Origin: Marinobacter salsuginis
Lineage (GTDB): Bacteria > Pseudomonadota > Gammaproteobacteria > Pseudomonadales > Oleiphilaceae
Direction of reading: 5' to 3'
DNA: 64,000 nucleotides
NCBI RefSeq assembly: GCF_009617755.1
Contig: NZ_BGZH01000001.1
Coordinates: 248,001-312,000, forward strand
Within the stretch, counting starts at the first letter, position 1. Each line of letters starts with the position of its first letter. Positions 26,999 to 36,322 of this stretch are shown here, piece after piece. A program made the translations under genes and the position numbers. The notes beneath the pieces are model-generated. The model worked only from the letters and a program-made list of their open reading frames with translations, did no database searches and had not been told where the DNA came from.

Positions 26999-28087
26999 AT
27001 GAAAACAACAAAGATCGGAAGTGCCTGTAAGGCCGCCCTGGCGGTCGCCATCACCGGCAGCCTCTTTGCCGGAACCGCCCAGGCCCAACTGGCCGGGCAC
27101 AATGTGATCCTGGTGCACGGCTTCCAACAGGAAGACCTGGCCAACCCTCCCGCCAACCTTCAGGAAGTGAAGAGCGCCGGTGAGGACTACTGGCGCACCT
27201 TCTGGCTCTCCCGTGCGGAGGCCCGCATCGACTGGGGCAGTGACGGGCGCGTTGAGGGTGGCATTGCCCAGCAGGCCTATGAACAGATGCGGCAGATCAG
27301 TCAGCAAGGGCTGTGCAATGACTACTGCATTGTCGTTTCCCACTCCACCGGTGATCTGGTTACGCGCTATCTGCTGGAAAACCAGGCTCGCTGGCTTCAG
27401 TCTGAGGGCCTTCAACCGCTGAAAATCCTGGCGTCCCTCGACTACTCCGGCGCAGGCGGGGGCACAGAACTGGCCAACCTGGCCTTGAGCCTTGCCTACA
27501 ACGACAGCTGGTACAATTGGCCCCTCAGGGCGGCGGTCGAAGCGTTCACAGGCATTGAGCCGGAACCAGGAAAACTGGGCGTGGTAAACGACCTTCAGAC
27601 CAATGCAGCGCGCAACCTGGCGGTGAGCCCGAATTCGATCCCCAGGTTGCGCTTTGTGGCCGGTGGATCGTCCTACGGCGGAATCACCAAGCCGTTCATT
27701 GCTGGTACCGACGATGGCGTGGTCCCCACCCATTCTGCCTGCGGTGCAACCTCCGCATCCGGAATTGATTCCTGCTCCTCAAGTATCAGCCTCGCGGGGA
27801 AGGTAACCAGCCAGAATGGCCCAAGTGCTCTGTACTTCAATCACTACCCGGTACTGATGAACGAGGGTGTCACCCACAGCGGTGTGCTCGGTTCCGAGAC
27901 AGGCAACATCTCCGTGCCGGTGGTCAACAACACCACCCTTGGCGGCCTGCAGGTTGATTTCGCCAGCCGCACCTATAACAAGCGTGCATGGTGGCAGTGG
28001 TGGGGTTCCGGTGACCGATACATCGAAGTGCCGGGTTCGGACCAGACGGATATGTCCAGTCTGGTTTACACCACCCTGAACAACTGA
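26999..28087 (+). CDS. Secreted lipase/esterase of alpha/beta-hydrolase fold
   Basis: A 362-residue protein. The signal peptide is cleaved after AQA near residue 29. The oxyanion strand VILVHGFQQED is near 37. The nucleophile elbow reads CIVVSHSTGDLVTRYLLEN near 115, with Ser in SHSTG where GHSxG is usual. Candidate acid and base residues are in GTDDGVVPTH (about 241) and in the GVTHSGVLGSE region (about 288). Several Cys in the C-terminal half could form disulfides. It likely hydrolyses lipids or esters outside the cell. Upstream lies the membrane-anchored protein 25825-26895. Confidence 0.82.
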   Translation: MKTTKIGSACKAALAVAITGSLFAGTAQAQLAGHNVILVHGFQQEDLANPPANLQEVKSAGEDYWRTFWLSRAEARIDWGSDGRVEGGIAQQAYEQMRQISQQGLCNDYCIVVSHSTGDLVTRYLLENQARWLQSEGLQPLKILASLDYSGAGGGTELANLALSLAYNDSWYNWPLRAAVEAFTGIEPEPGKLGVVNDLQTNAARNLAVSPNSIPRLRFVAGGSSYGGITKPFIAGTDDGVVPTHSACGATSASGIDSCSSSISLAGKVTSQNGPSALYFNHYPVLMNEGVTHSGVLGSETGNISVPVVNNTTLGGLQVDFASRTYNKRAWWQWWGSGDRYIEVPGSDQTDMSSLVYTTLNN

Positions 28088-28233
28088 CTGCTCCTGGACA
28101 GATCAAACCAAAGGCTCAGGGAAGAGCCTTATCCCGCCTCGGTAATTCTACCCATCTTTCCTTTTTAGTTCGCAAACTATACATTGGTTCGCTTTCCCCG
28201 TTTGATTCACTCATTGCCGGCAAGCCATAACCG

Positions 28234-29184
28234 ATGTCTGACACTCACAAATCTGATCTTCTTCTGGTTATTGTCACCCTGTTCGCTGCCATCAGCTGGA
28301 TGTTCTCCAAAGAAGCCGTGCTGCTGATGCCCCCGCTGATGTTCATGGCCGCCAGGTTTCTGATTGCTGGCACGGTCCTGGCTTTTTTCGCCCGGCGCGC
28401 GCTGATGAAGCTGAGCCTGGATCAACTCCGCAGAAGCGTGGGGGTCGGCCTTGTGTTTGGCACGGCCATGACCTGCTGGGTGATGGGACTGGTTCATATT
28501 ACCAGTCTGGGCGAAGGAGCTTTTCTGACCAGTCTGGGGGTTGTCATTGTTCCCATCATCGCCCGTTTGGTGTTCAAGGAGGCCCAGCCTCCGAGTACCT
28601 GGCTGGCCATTCCTATTGCCGTTGCCGGGCTTGCATTTCTATCCCTCGAAAACGGATTTCGCCCCGAAGCGGGCCAGATCTTCTTTGTTATAGCCGCGAC
28701 GATCTTCGCCCTGTATTTCAATCTCAATACCCGGGCGGCCAATCAGAGAACGGTGATCAACCGGCAGGGCAAGACTGTAGAGAAACATCGAGTGCCAGCC
28801 CTGCCCCTGACAGCCATTGCCCTGCTCACAGTAGGTATGCTGACGCTGATCGAATCCATGATTATGGAACCCTGGCGGCCTACCCTGAATAACCTCTCAC
28901 CAATGCTGGTATGGTGGGTGGTGGCCAGTGCCGTGATTGGAACGGCCGGCCGCTTCCTGCTTCAGACACTGGCCCAGAGCCTGTCGGCAAACAGCCATGG
29001 CGTCGTGATTCTGGTGCTGGAACCAGTGTGGGTTGCTCTTTTCGCGGCAGGTTGGTTTGGCGAGACCATGACCAGCATTCAACTGGCCGGCTGTGGCCTG
29101 ATCTTCGCCGCATTGATCGTCAACCGCTGGGCAGTTTTGAGCAAACTGATCAAAGAGAAACTACGGAATCGGAAAACCGCATAA
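28234..29184 (+). CDS. EamA/DMT-family transporter
   Basis: A 316-residue inner-membrane protein with about ten helices in two EamA repeats. The first begins near LLVIVTLFAAISWMFSKEA and the second near LSPMLVWWVVASAVIGTAGRF, with the paired signature LEPVWVALFAAGWFGETMT in the C-terminal repeat. Family members export amino acids, metabolites or drugs; the substrate cannot be told. A hydrophilic loop of about 40 residues (NTRAANQRTVINRQGKTV) sits between the halves. It is followed by the tRNA-Val promoter. Confidence 0.88.
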   Translation: MSDTHKSDLLLVIVTLFAAISWMFSKEAVLLMPPLMFMAARFLIAGTVLAFFARRALMKLSLDQLRRSVGVGLVFGTAMTCWVMGLVHITSLGEGAFLTSLGVVIVPIIARLVFKEAQPPSTWLAIPIAVAGLAFLSLENGFRPEAGQIFFVIAATIFALYFNLNTRAANQRTVINRQGKTVEKHRVPALPLTAIALLTVGMLTLIESMIMEPWRPTLNNLSPMLVWWVVASAVIGTAGRFLLQTLAQSLSANSHGVVILVLEPVWVALFAAGWFGETMTSIQLAGCGLIFAALIVNRWAVLSKLIKEKLRNRKTA

Positions 29185-29190
29185 AAGAGG

Positions 29191-29219
29191 TTGACCGGCA
29201 TCGGCTGAATCAGTATATT
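29191..29219 (+). promoter_or_regulatory. Promoter of tRNA-Val
   Basis: TTGACC (29191-29196), 17-bp spacer, TATATT (29214-29219), 20 bp upstream of the tRNA gene. Good sigma-70 match. Confidence 0.75.
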
Positions 29220-29239
29220 TCGTCCCCGTTGCAGGACAC

Positions 29240-29316
<77 letters not shown>

Positions 29317-29327
29317 ATTCTGCAAGA

Positions 29328-29368
29328 AAGTCAGTTGCTTACGTGCCTCGTAAGAACTGGCTTTTTTT
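29328..29368 (+). terminator. Rho-independent terminator of tRNA-Val
   Basis: Stem AAGTCAGTT ... AACTGGCTT (one G-T pair) with an inner TTACG/CGTAA stem, followed by a run of T. It starts about 12 bp after the tRNA. Confidence 0.8.
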
Positions 29369-29395
29369 GTGCCCGAAATAACCTCTCAGACACTC

Positions 29396-29657
29396 TCACC
29401 GCTGCGAACGGTGCTTTTCCTGTTCGACGACTATCAGCTCCTCCAAATCAAACCCTTCTGCCCTGGCCCGATCCTTGAGTGACTCTATCGCCTTTTCGCT
29501 GACTTCCGGCGTACGTGAGAGGAACCAGAGATAGTCCCTGTTGTGCCCGGTCACTCTCGAAACCGGTGACCGGCTCAATGTCCTCGGGAAGACCGGTACA
29601 GCCATCGACAGCAATAAGCCCGACTAGCAAGGACCATCTTTTGACAACGGCTATCAT
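29396..29657 (-). pseudogene. blc: Decayed outer-membrane lipocalin blc (internal deletion and frameshift)
   Basis: Two pieces of one lipocalin in different frames. The N-terminal piece (from the ATG at 29657) has a signal and GCTGLPEDIEPVTGFE, the usual start of bacterial lipocalin Blc. The C-terminal piece carries NRDYLWFLSRTPEVSE and GFDLEELIVVEQ, the usual Blc end. The join is near 29562-29572, at GTGACCGG. The central barrel strands, including the GTWYEIARL lipocalin signature (about 110 codons), are gone and the frame shifts at the join. The lipobox also reads AVDGC, which is unusual. Remaining sequence is too short to make a barrel. Confidence 0.8.
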
Positions 29658-29690
29658 CTCGAACGCTCCGTTTTCGAATATCAGAAACGA

Positions 29691-29716
29691 CAAGGGCCAG
29701 CAGTTGCTGGCCCTTG
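29691..29716. terminator. Bidirectional terminator-like hairpin
   Basis: Perfect 11-bp stem CAAGGGCCAGC... GCTGGCCCTTG around a tiny loop, placed right after the stop of the epimerase gene (29719) on the minus strand and with TTTC on the other side. Confidence 0.7.
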
Positions 29717-29718
29717 TT

Positions 29719-30726
29719 TCATACTTTGTAGAAGTCCCGATACCAGTCTACAAACCTGGCAATGCCCTCCTCTACGGGCGTGGCCGGTTTATAGCCGACG
29801 TCTTCGATCAGATCATCGACATTGGCGTAGGTGGCGGGTACGTCCCCGGGCTGCAGTGGCAGCAGGTTTTTCTCGGCTTTCTTGCCAACCCGCTCCTCGA
29901 TAATCTCGATAAACCGGGAGAGCTCAACCGGGTTGTTACTCCCGATGTTATACAACCGGTATGGCGCCTTGCTGGTGCCTGGATCCGGGTTCTCGCCGCT
30001 CCACTCGCCGTTGGGTTCAGCAACATGGTCGAGGGTGCGGATCACGCCCTCCACGATGTCGTCGATGTAGGTGAAATCCCGGCGATGGCGGCCATGGTTG
30101 AAGACGTCGATGGGTTCGCCGGCGAGGATCTTCTTGGTGAAGATAAACAACGCCATATCCGGCCGGCCCCAGGGACCATAGACCGTGAAGAATCTGAGGC
30201 CAGTGGTGGGCAGGTTATACAGGTGGCTGTATGTGTGGGCCATGAGCTCATTCGCCTTCTTGGAGGCGGCATAGAGGCTCAGAGGGTGATCCACGTTGTC
30301 GTGAATCGAGAAAGGCATGGTCTCGTTGGCGCCGTATACCGAGCTGCTGGAGGCGTATACCAGATGCTTCACCTTATTATGCCGGCAACCTTCAAGGATA
30401 TTCATGAAGCCAACAAGGTTGGCATCCACATAGGCGTGAGGATTCTCAATGGAATACCGCACGCCTGCCTGGGCAGCGAGGTGCACCACCCGCTCCGGTT
30501 TATGCTCGGCGAAAAGCGCCTCCATGGCGGCCCGATCTGCTACATCCTGGCGGACTTCGGTAAAACCGGCTTTGTCGGTCAGGCGTTTCAGCCGCGCTTC
30601 CTTCAGGTTCACATCGTAGTAGTCGTTGACGTTATCAACCCCAATGACTTCATCCCCCCGGTCAAGCAGGCGATGAGCCAGGTGTGAACCGATAAAGCCG
30701 GCCGTGCCGGTAACAAGAATCTTCAC
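29719..30726 (-). CDS. NAD-dependent epimerase, UDP-glucuronate 4-epimerase type
   Basis: A 335-residue extended short-chain dehydrogenase. GTAGFIGSH binds NAD (about 7-15), SSSSVYG carries the catalytic Ser/Thr, and [13 protein letters not shown] contains the YxxxK pair. [15 protein letters not shown] and the long N-terminal loop [16 protein letters not shown] are typical of UDP-glucuronate 4-epimerases (UDP-GlcA to UDP-GalA). It would work downstream of Ugd (51149). It is a single gene ending at a terminator, so not part of an obvious sugar operon here. Confidence 0.88.
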   Translation of the reverse strand: MKILVTGTAGFIGSHLAHRLLDRGDEVIGVDNVNDYYDVNLKEARLKRLTDKAGFTEVRQDVADRAAMEALFAEHKPERVVHLAAQAGVRYSIENPHAYVDANLVGFMNILEGCRHNKVKHLVYASSSSVYGANETMPFSIHDNVDHPLSLYAASKKANELMAHTYSHLYNLPTTGLRFFTVYGPWGRPDMALFIFTKKILAGEPIDVFNHGRHRRDFTYIDDIVEGVIRTLDHVAEPNGEWSGENPDPGTSKAPYRLYNIGSNNPVELSRFIEIIEERVGKKAEKNLLPLQPGDVPATYANVDDLIEDVGYKPATPVEEGIARFVDWYRDFYKV

Positions 30727-30754
30727 GTGTCTCTCCCTGAAATGAATGCCGGAC

Positions 30755-31483
30755 TCAGAAGGATACGCCGGCGCTCACGAACGGCCCGCCAATCTCGACA
30801 TCCAGGCGGTCGCTGTCGTCCTCGTAATCAATGGACATCTGGCGATAGCCTGCACGGAACTGGATCAGCGATATCTCGTACTGACCGTAGGCGTTGAAAT
30901 CGTGCAGCGAATCGCCGTCGAAGCTGATGAAGTTGCCTTCGGCACCCACGGACAGGCCAGTCAACGGCAGATCAAATCGTGCTGCCAGATAGCCCATCGG
31001 GATAACTGCGTCGACGCTGGTCTCGCTTGATGCCAACCCATTCGCTTGCTGCACGATCAGATCGCCGGAAAAATCGCGAGCGGTCAGACCAAGATCGAGA
31101 TTTACCCAGTTATCCAGAACTTCGTAATAGAGGGTCAGATCCAGCTGTTCCAGATCCAGATTGGACTGCACCTCGCCCGAGACGCCGTCGAAGCCGGCGA
31201 GACCGACATCGCCACGGCCACTTTGTTCAACCAACGTGTAATTGAGTCGAACATTAGGCAATAGCGGCACCGGATGCTCCAGATACAACGAAGCATTGGC
31301 GTTGGAGTCGCTGTCGAGATTCAGATCGTTTTCAACATCCACAACGTCATTGTTGGTGGCAGCCTTACCGGAAAGATCCGAATCCCAGTAACTTACGCTG
31401 GCACCCAGACCAACCACATCTGCCTGTGACAGAGGCGCCACCAGGATCAGTGAACCACCTACAGCAAGCATCAGTTTACGCAT
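30755..31483 (-). CDS. Outer-membrane beta-barrel protein (TIGR04219-like)
   Basis: A 242-residue protein with a signal peptide (cleavage after SQA near 21) and a barrel-like alternation through to the C-terminal aromatic, FVSAGVSF. The opening [18 protein letters not shown] fits the TIGR04219 outer-membrane family. Function unknown; such proteins are common in marine gammaproteobacteria. Confidence 0.8.
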   Translation of the reverse strand: MRKLMLAVGGSLILVAPLSQADVVGLGASVSYWDSDLSGKAATNNDVVDVENDLNLDSDSNANASLYLEHPVPLLPNVRLNYTLVEQSGRGDVGLAGFDGVSGEVQSNLDLEQLDLTLYYEVLDNWVNLDLGLTARDFSGDLIVQQANGLASSETSVDAVIPMGYLAARFDLPLTGLSVGAEGNFISFDGDSLHDFNAYGQYEISLIQFRAGYRQMSIDYEDDSDRLDVEIGGPFVSAGVSF

Positions 31484-31513
31484 GACACACCTTCTATTTG
31501 TTGTCTGTTTCTA

Positions 31514-32227
31514 TCAGTCGAACTGGATTCCCAGACGGCGCCCGACTTCTTCGTAAGTTTCGATCACTTCGCCAAGCCCCTGGCGGAAACGATCCTTATC
31601 CATTTTCTTGCGGGTTTCCTTGTCCCAGATCCGGCAACCGTCCGGGCTGAATTCATCGCCCAGCACGATCTTGCCTTCGCTGCGACCAAACTCCAGCTTG
31701 TAGTCCACCAGCAGCATGCCGGCGTCATCGAACAGGGCCTTGAGCACGTCATTTACCCGGTAGGTCAGGGCTTTCATCTGCTCCAGTTCGTCGGCTGAGG
31801 CCCAACCAAAGCTGACGGCCAGGGATTCGTTGACCATGGGATCGTGGAGCGCATCGTTCTTCAAAAACAGTTCGTACGTGGGCGGATTCAGCTCCTGCCC
31901 TTCTTCGACGCCAAGCCGACGGCAGAGGCTGCCTGCCGAGACGTTGCGGACCACGCATTCAACCGGGATCATGTCCAGTTTCTTCACGAGCGATTCGGTC
32001 GACGACAAGAGTCCCTCGAAATGGGTCGGTACGCCCGCCGCCTCGAGTTTTTCCATAATGAACGCATTGAACTTGTTGTTCACCATGCCCTTGCGATTAA
32101 GCTGTTCCTTTTTCTCGCCGTCGAAGGCGGATGTGTCGTCACGGAACACCAGCACGAACCGCTCGGGGTCGTCGGTACGGTAGACGGATTTAGCCTTGCC
32201 GGCGTACAGTTCTTCGCGTTTTTCCAT
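31514..32227 (-). CDS. purC: SAICAR synthetase PurC
   Basis: A 237-residue enzyme of purine synthesis that joins CAIR and aspartate using ATP. Typical sequences are [29 protein letters not shown] at the N-terminus, [23 protein letters not shown] and [14 protein letters not shown]. Length matches short PurC. It lies 45 bp downstream of bamC in the dapA-bamC-purC order, which is common in gammaproteobacteria. Confidence 0.96.
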   Translation of the reverse strand: MEKREELYAGKAKSVYRTDDPERFVLVFRDDTSAFDGEKKEQLNRKGMVNNKFNAFIMEKLEAAGVPTHFEGLLSSTESLVKKLDMIPVECVVRNVSAGSLCRRLGVEEGQELNPPTYELFLKNDALHDPMVNESLAVSFGWASADELEQMKALTYRVNDVLKALFDDAGMLLVDYKLEFGRSEGKIVLGDEFSPDGCRIWDKETRKKMDKDRFRQGLGEVIETYEEVGRRLGIQFD

Positions 32228-32272
32228 TGGGGGTCTCCGAAAAGCGGCCGCCCTGAGCGGCCTCTTCCTGAA

Positions 32273-33370
32273 TCAGTATAGGTAATCGAATAGTTGCGCG
32301 AGCAGATCCGCCGTCGTGCGGCTGCCAGTGTAGTCCGGAACCTCGTCGGCGGAGATGACAATGGCGTCGCTCTGCTGGCTGAGGTTTACAGTGTGGGTAT
32401 GCTGCGGCGCCTCTTTATCACTGAACCAGCTGAACCAACCCGGATCCCGCTCGTCTTCGGTCCGGAAATCGACATGGAACCAACCCTCACTGCGGTTCAG
32501 ATCAACAACAGGAATGCCCGAGTCTGTCAGCGCCCGGCTTACTTCAGCCCAGGAACGACCATAATCAAGCTCCATGCGGATCGAGACCGCCTCATCGTTT
32601 TCCGAGATCAGGCGAACAAGCGGATCGCTAACCATGCCGGATGCTGCTCGGGAAAAGGACTTGGTTTCCTCCCGGGCCCTGAGAAAATCTCCCAGGTCTG
32701 ACAACAGGCGTCGCTGAAGCTCCAACGCCTGCTCCGAGGGGTCGGACACACCGCTCCAGGGGATCAGTTCGTCTGGCTGATCCGCCACTTCCAGTTTGCG
32801 CACCTGCACTTCGGTGGTCTTACGACGAACGCCGGGAGCCATACGCAGCTGGAGGACGACTTTCTGTTCGCCAGCAGACGGATTATCGGAAAGCTCCACC
32901 AGTTCCCTGGCGCGCTTGCTGAAGTTGGCAAGCTCAGTCTGCAGGAGGCCGAGCTGGGGGCTGTCAAAACCAACGCCCAGGCCACGGTCCGACAGGTAGC
33001 TGTTCACCGCGGGCCAGATTCGTCCGGGCACATCGTTCACCAATAGCCAAAGCCGGCCATCGAGCTCTTCAATCACATAGTTTTCATCCAGGATGTCCGA
33101 GGTCATGTCCGGCGGACGCGGTATATCGGACGGGTACATCTTGCTGGCATCGGCCGGCTGGACATCACGGATTGGCATGGTCTGGCTGAAACGGGAATCG
33201 TCGGCGGTTGGAGGCAGTTCCAGCGGCTTCCCTTCCGTCGCATTTACGTAGCGCTCGGAACGATCTTCAACGAAGCTGCATCCTGAAGCTGCTGCGAGAA
33301 GCAGCAGCCCGGATACCATAACAGCGGGTTTCAACATCAGGTTACTACCGGTTCCTTTTAGAACCTGCAT
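32273..33370 (-). CDS. bamC: Outer-membrane assembly lipoprotein BamC
   Basis: A 365-residue lipoprotein of the Bam complex. The signal ends in a lipobox ASGC (Cys31 from this start) followed by SFVEDRSERY. The N-terminal unstructured part with LELPPTADDSRF binds BamD, and two helix-grip domains follow. GGAG lies 7 bp before the ATG at 33370; a second ATG at 33337 sits in an exact copy of the same 12-bp sequence, and an upstream TTG (33403) is less likely. It follows dapA directly. Confidence 0.9.
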   Translation of the reverse strand: MQVLKGTGSNLMLKPAVMVSGLLLLAAASGCSFVEDRSERYVNATEGKPLELPPTADDSRFSQTMPIRDVQPADASKMYPSDIPRPPDMTSDILDENYVIEELDGRLWLLVNDVPGRIWPAVNSYLSDRGLGVGFDSPQLGLLQTELANFSKRARELVELSDNPSAGEQKVVLQLRMAPGVRRKTTEVQVRKLEVADQPDELIPWSGVSDPSEQALELQRRLLSDLGDFLRAREETKSFSRAASGMVSDPLVRLISENDEAVSIRMELDYGRSWAEVSRALTDSGIPVVDLNRSEGWFHVDFRTEDERDPGWFSWFSDKEAPQHTHTVNLSQQSDAIVISADEVPDYTGSRTTADLLAQLFDYLY

Positions 33371-33405
33371 CAGGTTACTCCGGGGCTGGGATGATTTAAG
33401 CAAAC

Positions 33406-34284
33406 TCAGAGTACACCTGAGGCCTTGAGGGCATCTTCCACTTCGCTATGGAACTTTTCGCTGAGCGGTGTCAGCGGCAGGCGGATGCCCTCCCCGATCA
33501 TTCCCATTCGGTGAAGCGCCCATTTAACCGGAATCGGGTTCGCCTCAAGGAACAGCTTCCGGTTGAGCGGCATGAGCAGTTCGTTCAGACGCTCGGTCTC
33601 TTCGCGGTTTCCTGCTACGGCAGCTTCGCAGAGCTGGGCCATGGCTTTCGGAGCTACGTTGGCAGTCACAGAGACGTTGCCTTTGGCACCCGCGAGCATC
33701 AACTCAGCCGCGGTGGCATCATCACCGGAGTAAACCGCAAGACGGCCATTCAAGGCTTCGATCAGTTCAGCACCGCGGGGAATATTGCCCGTGGCGTCCT
33801 TGATACCCACGATGTTCGGGATATCAGCAAGCCGCAGCACGGTCTCGTTCAGCATGTCGCAGGCAGTCCGGCCGGGCACGTTGTACAGCATCTGGTTCAT
33901 GTCGGGGACGGCTTCGGCGATGGCTTTGAAATGCTGGTACAGGCCTTCCTGGGTCGGCTTGTTGTAGTAGGGAACAACGAGCAGACAGGCATCGGCGCCA
34001 AGCTTATGGGCTTCGGCCGTCAGTTCAATGGCCTCACGGGTACTGTTACCGCCCGTGCCCGCAATAACCGGGATGCGACCATTAACGCGTTTGATGATGT
34101 GGCCAATGGTCTGGCAATGCTCTTCCGGGTCGAGCGTTGCGGATTCGCCAGTGGTGCCCACAGCCACAATGCCGTGCGTGCCGTTTTCAATATGAAAGTC
34201 TACCAGCTTGTCCAGATCCTCCCAGTGAATATCACCGTTTGGATGCATGGGCGTGACCAGTGCGACAAGGCTACCCGTAATCAT
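33406..34284 (-). CDS. dapA: 4-hydroxy-tetrahydrodipicolinate synthase DapA
   Basis: A 292-residue class I aldolase-type enzyme that condenses pyruvate and aspartate semialdehyde in lysine and peptidoglycan synthesis. [15 protein letters not shown] near 43, [14 protein letters not shown] near 105, [11 protein letters not shown] near 132 and the Schiff-base region VGIKDATGN near 157 are all present. It starts the dapA-bamC-purC group and is divergent from bcp with 74 bp between them. Confidence 0.96.
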   Translation of the reverse strand: MITGSLVALVTPMHPNGDIHWEDLDKLVDFHIENGTHGIVAVGTTGESATLDPEEHCQTIGHIIKRVNGRIPVIAGTGGNSTREAIELTAEAHKLGADACLLVVPYYNKPTQEGLYQHFKAIAEAVPDMNQMLYNVPGRTACDMLNETVLRLADIPNIVGIKDATGNIPRGAELIEALNGRLAVYSGDDATAAELMLAGAKGNVSVTANVAPKAMAQLCEAAVAGNREETERLNELLMPLNRKLFLEANPIPVKWALHRMGMIGEGIRLPLTPLSEKFHSEVEDALKASGVL

Positions 34285-34358
34285 AAAAGCTCCGTCCGAA
34301 TAAAACCGATATGGTAATGTTGGGCACGAACTGACACAAGGGAATTAAAGGAGATGTC

Positions 34359-34826
34359 ATGCCATCCGTTGAGTTAAACAAACCCGTTCCGGATTTTGAA
34401 GCGCCGGCTACCGGAGATCAGACCATAAGGCTGGACAATCTGAAGGGTCAGAATGTGGTAATTTACTTCTATCCGAAGGACAACACCCCTGGCTGCACCA
34501 CCGAGGGCCAGGACTTCCGGGATCGGATGAAACAGTTCGAAGAGCTGGACACGGTTATTCTTGGAGTATCCAGGGACGGCCTGAAAGCCCACGAGAACTT
34601 CCGGGCCAAGCATGAGTTTCCCTTCCACCTGATTTCAGACAAGGACGAAGCCCTCTGCAACCTCTTTAACGTGATCAAGCTGAAAAAGCTCTACGGCAAG
34701 GAGTACATGGGCGTCGACCGCAGCACCTTCCTGATTGATAAGGACGGCGTGTTGAGGGCGGAATGGCGTGGCGTGAAGGTCAAAGGCCATGCGGACGAGG
34801 TTCTGGAGGCCGTACAGGCGCTTTAG
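34359..34826 (+). CDS. bcp: Thioredoxin-dependent peroxiredoxin Bcp, one-Cys type
   Basis: A 155-residue AhpC/TSA-family peroxidase. The peroxidatic Cys lies in YPKDNTPGCTTEGQDFRDRM (Cys46). E. coli Bcp has a second, resolving Cys five residues later; here the position is Gln/Gly, so the protein probably works through a single Cys or a different partner. A third Cys (DEALCNLFN) is unlikely to resolve it. GGAG precedes the ATG. Confidence 0.93.
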   Translation: MPSVELNKPVPDFEAPATGDQTIRLDNLKGQNVVIYFYPKDNTPGCTTEGQDFRDRMKQFEELDTVILGVSRDGLKAHENFRAKHEFPFHLISDKDEALCNLFNVIKLKKLYGKEYMGVDRSTFLIDKDGVLRAEWRGVKVKGHADEVLEAVQAL

Positions 34827-34833
34827 GCGCCTG

Positions 34834-35913
34834 TCAGGTATCGCTGGTTTCGGCCAGCGGCGCAGACTCCTTCACCGGCCAGGCGGCAAATACGGCCTTG
34901 AGCATGGTTGCCAGCGGAATAGCAAAGAAAACACCCCACAAGCCCCAGATGCCTCCGAAGAACAATACTGCAACGATAATGGCGACCGGGTGCAGATTGT
35001 TTACTTCAGAGAAGAGAATCGGAACCAGGACGTTACCATCCAGCGCCTGAATAACACCGTACACTACCATCACCCAGATAAACTGGCTGCCCCAGCCGAA
35101 GGCGAACAGTGCAATGACCGCAACAGGGATGGTGACAACAGCGGCGCCAATGTAGGGAATGACCACGCTCAGCCCCACCAGCAGGGAAAGCAACGCAGCG
35201 TAGGGCATGCCCAGTAACTTGAAGGCAATGTAGGTGGCGCCCCCCACGATCAGGATCTCAACCGCCTTGCCGCGCACGTAATTGGCACACTGGAGGTTCA
35301 CCTCGTGCCAAATCTGCAGCATCATCGGACGCTGGGGTGGCAAAAGCCGGGCAATGGAATTCAGCAGCACTGCCCTGTCCTTCAGGAAGAAGAACACCAG
35401 AATCGGTACCAGCACCATGTAAATCAGTAGCGCCACAAGGTCCGGAATGCTGGACAGCGAGAACGACACCAACCATTGGGTCATGTGCCCCACTTCGGTG
35501 CTAACCTGACTGTATACGGTGCTGACAGCCTCTCCAGAGATCAGGTGGGGGTATTGTTCCGGCAGCAGCTCAAGATAGGATTGGAGCTCCCGGATGATAC
35601 GCGGTGCTTCACCTGCCAGGTTACTCAGCTGCGTCCAGATCAGCGGAAGCAGGCCAAACAGGAAGCCGACCAGTACGCCGAGGAAAACCAGGAACACGCC
35701 AATGATCGAAACCGTCTCCGGCACGCCGAGCTTGTTGAGCTTGGTAACCAGGCCCTGCAGAATAAAGGCGACAATGAGCGAGGCAATGGCCGGCGCAAGC
35801 ATGGCACCGAACCAGATAACAAAAACGGTTCCTGTCACCAGTATCAGGAACAGGATGACCGCTTCTTCATCCGAGAAGTATTTGTGCGCGAGACCGCGTA
35901 ATGTCCTGATCAT
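34834..35913 (-). CDS. AI-2E/PerM-family membrane protein
   Basis: A 359-residue inner-membrane protein with about eight helices. PerM features are VFFFLKDRAVLLNSIARLLPP in the middle and SEVNNLHPVAIIVAVLFFGGIWGLWGVFFAIPLAT in the second half. Family members are putative permeases; the link to AI-2 export is not general. It is convergent with bcp. Confidence 0.9.
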   Translation of the reverse strand: MIRTLRGLAHKYFSDEEAVILFLILVTGTVFVIWFGAMLAPAIASLIVAFILQGLVTKLNKLGVPETVSIIGVFLVFLGVLVGFLFGLLPLIWTQLSNLAGEAPRIIRELQSYLELLPEQYPHLISGEAVSTVYSQVSTEVGHMTQWLVSFSLSSIPDLVALLIYMVLVPILVFFFLKDRAVLLNSIARLLPPQRPMMLQIWHEVNLQCANYVRGKAVEILIVGGATYIAFKLLGMPYAALLSLLVGLSVVIPYIGAAVVTIPVAVIALFAFGWGSQFIWVMVVYGVIQALDGNVLVPILFSEVNNLHPVAIIVAVLFFGGIWGLWGVFFAIPLATMLKAVFAAWPVKESAPLAETSDT

Positions 35914-35929
35914 TTACAGCTCCGAATTC

Positions 35930-36157
35930 TTAACCGCCGCACTTTATCACAAACCGGTACTGCCCGGCGGTTTCGGAACTGCTCATTAGCTTGTGATCAG
36001 ACAGTTGCAGAAAGGCCGGAATATCCCGTGCGGAACCCGCGTCTGTTGCGATCACCTCGAGTTCTTCACCGGGCGCCATGCTGTTAAGCTCCAGTTTTGT
36101 TTTCAGCAAAGGCATCGGGCAGCGCAACCCGGAGGCGTCAAGCGTTCGATCAACCAT
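35930..36157 (-). CDS. TusA-family sulfur carrier
   Basis: A 75-residue SirA/TusA-like protein. The motif LRCPMPLLKTKL holds the active Cys13 that carries persulfide sulfur for tRNA thiolation or other sulfur transfer. It lies 16 bp before the permease gene and is likely cotranscribed with it. Whether it is TusA itself or a paralogue cannot be settled here. Confidence 0.88.
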   Translation of the reverse strand: MVDRTLDASGLRCPMPLLKTKLELNSMAPGEELEVIATDAGSARDIPAFLQLSDHKLMSSSETAGQYRFVIKCGG

Positions 36158-36322
36158 ACTAGCGATACACTCTCGCGAAAATTATAAGCGGATTTAACAA
36201 GCGGGCATTATGCCGACAGTGATAATGTATTGCATCACAATCCTCTTCAAGCAGGGGATCAGAACTTTTTATCGTAAACCGCTGTCAAACCGGCGACTCA
36301 GACCACAGGCACCCGGCACTAC

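Noticed and set aside
28111..28130. Hairpin AAGGCTC/GAGCCTT after the lipase gene
   Set aside because: Stem of only 7 bp and no T-run; a terminator is possible but not supported.
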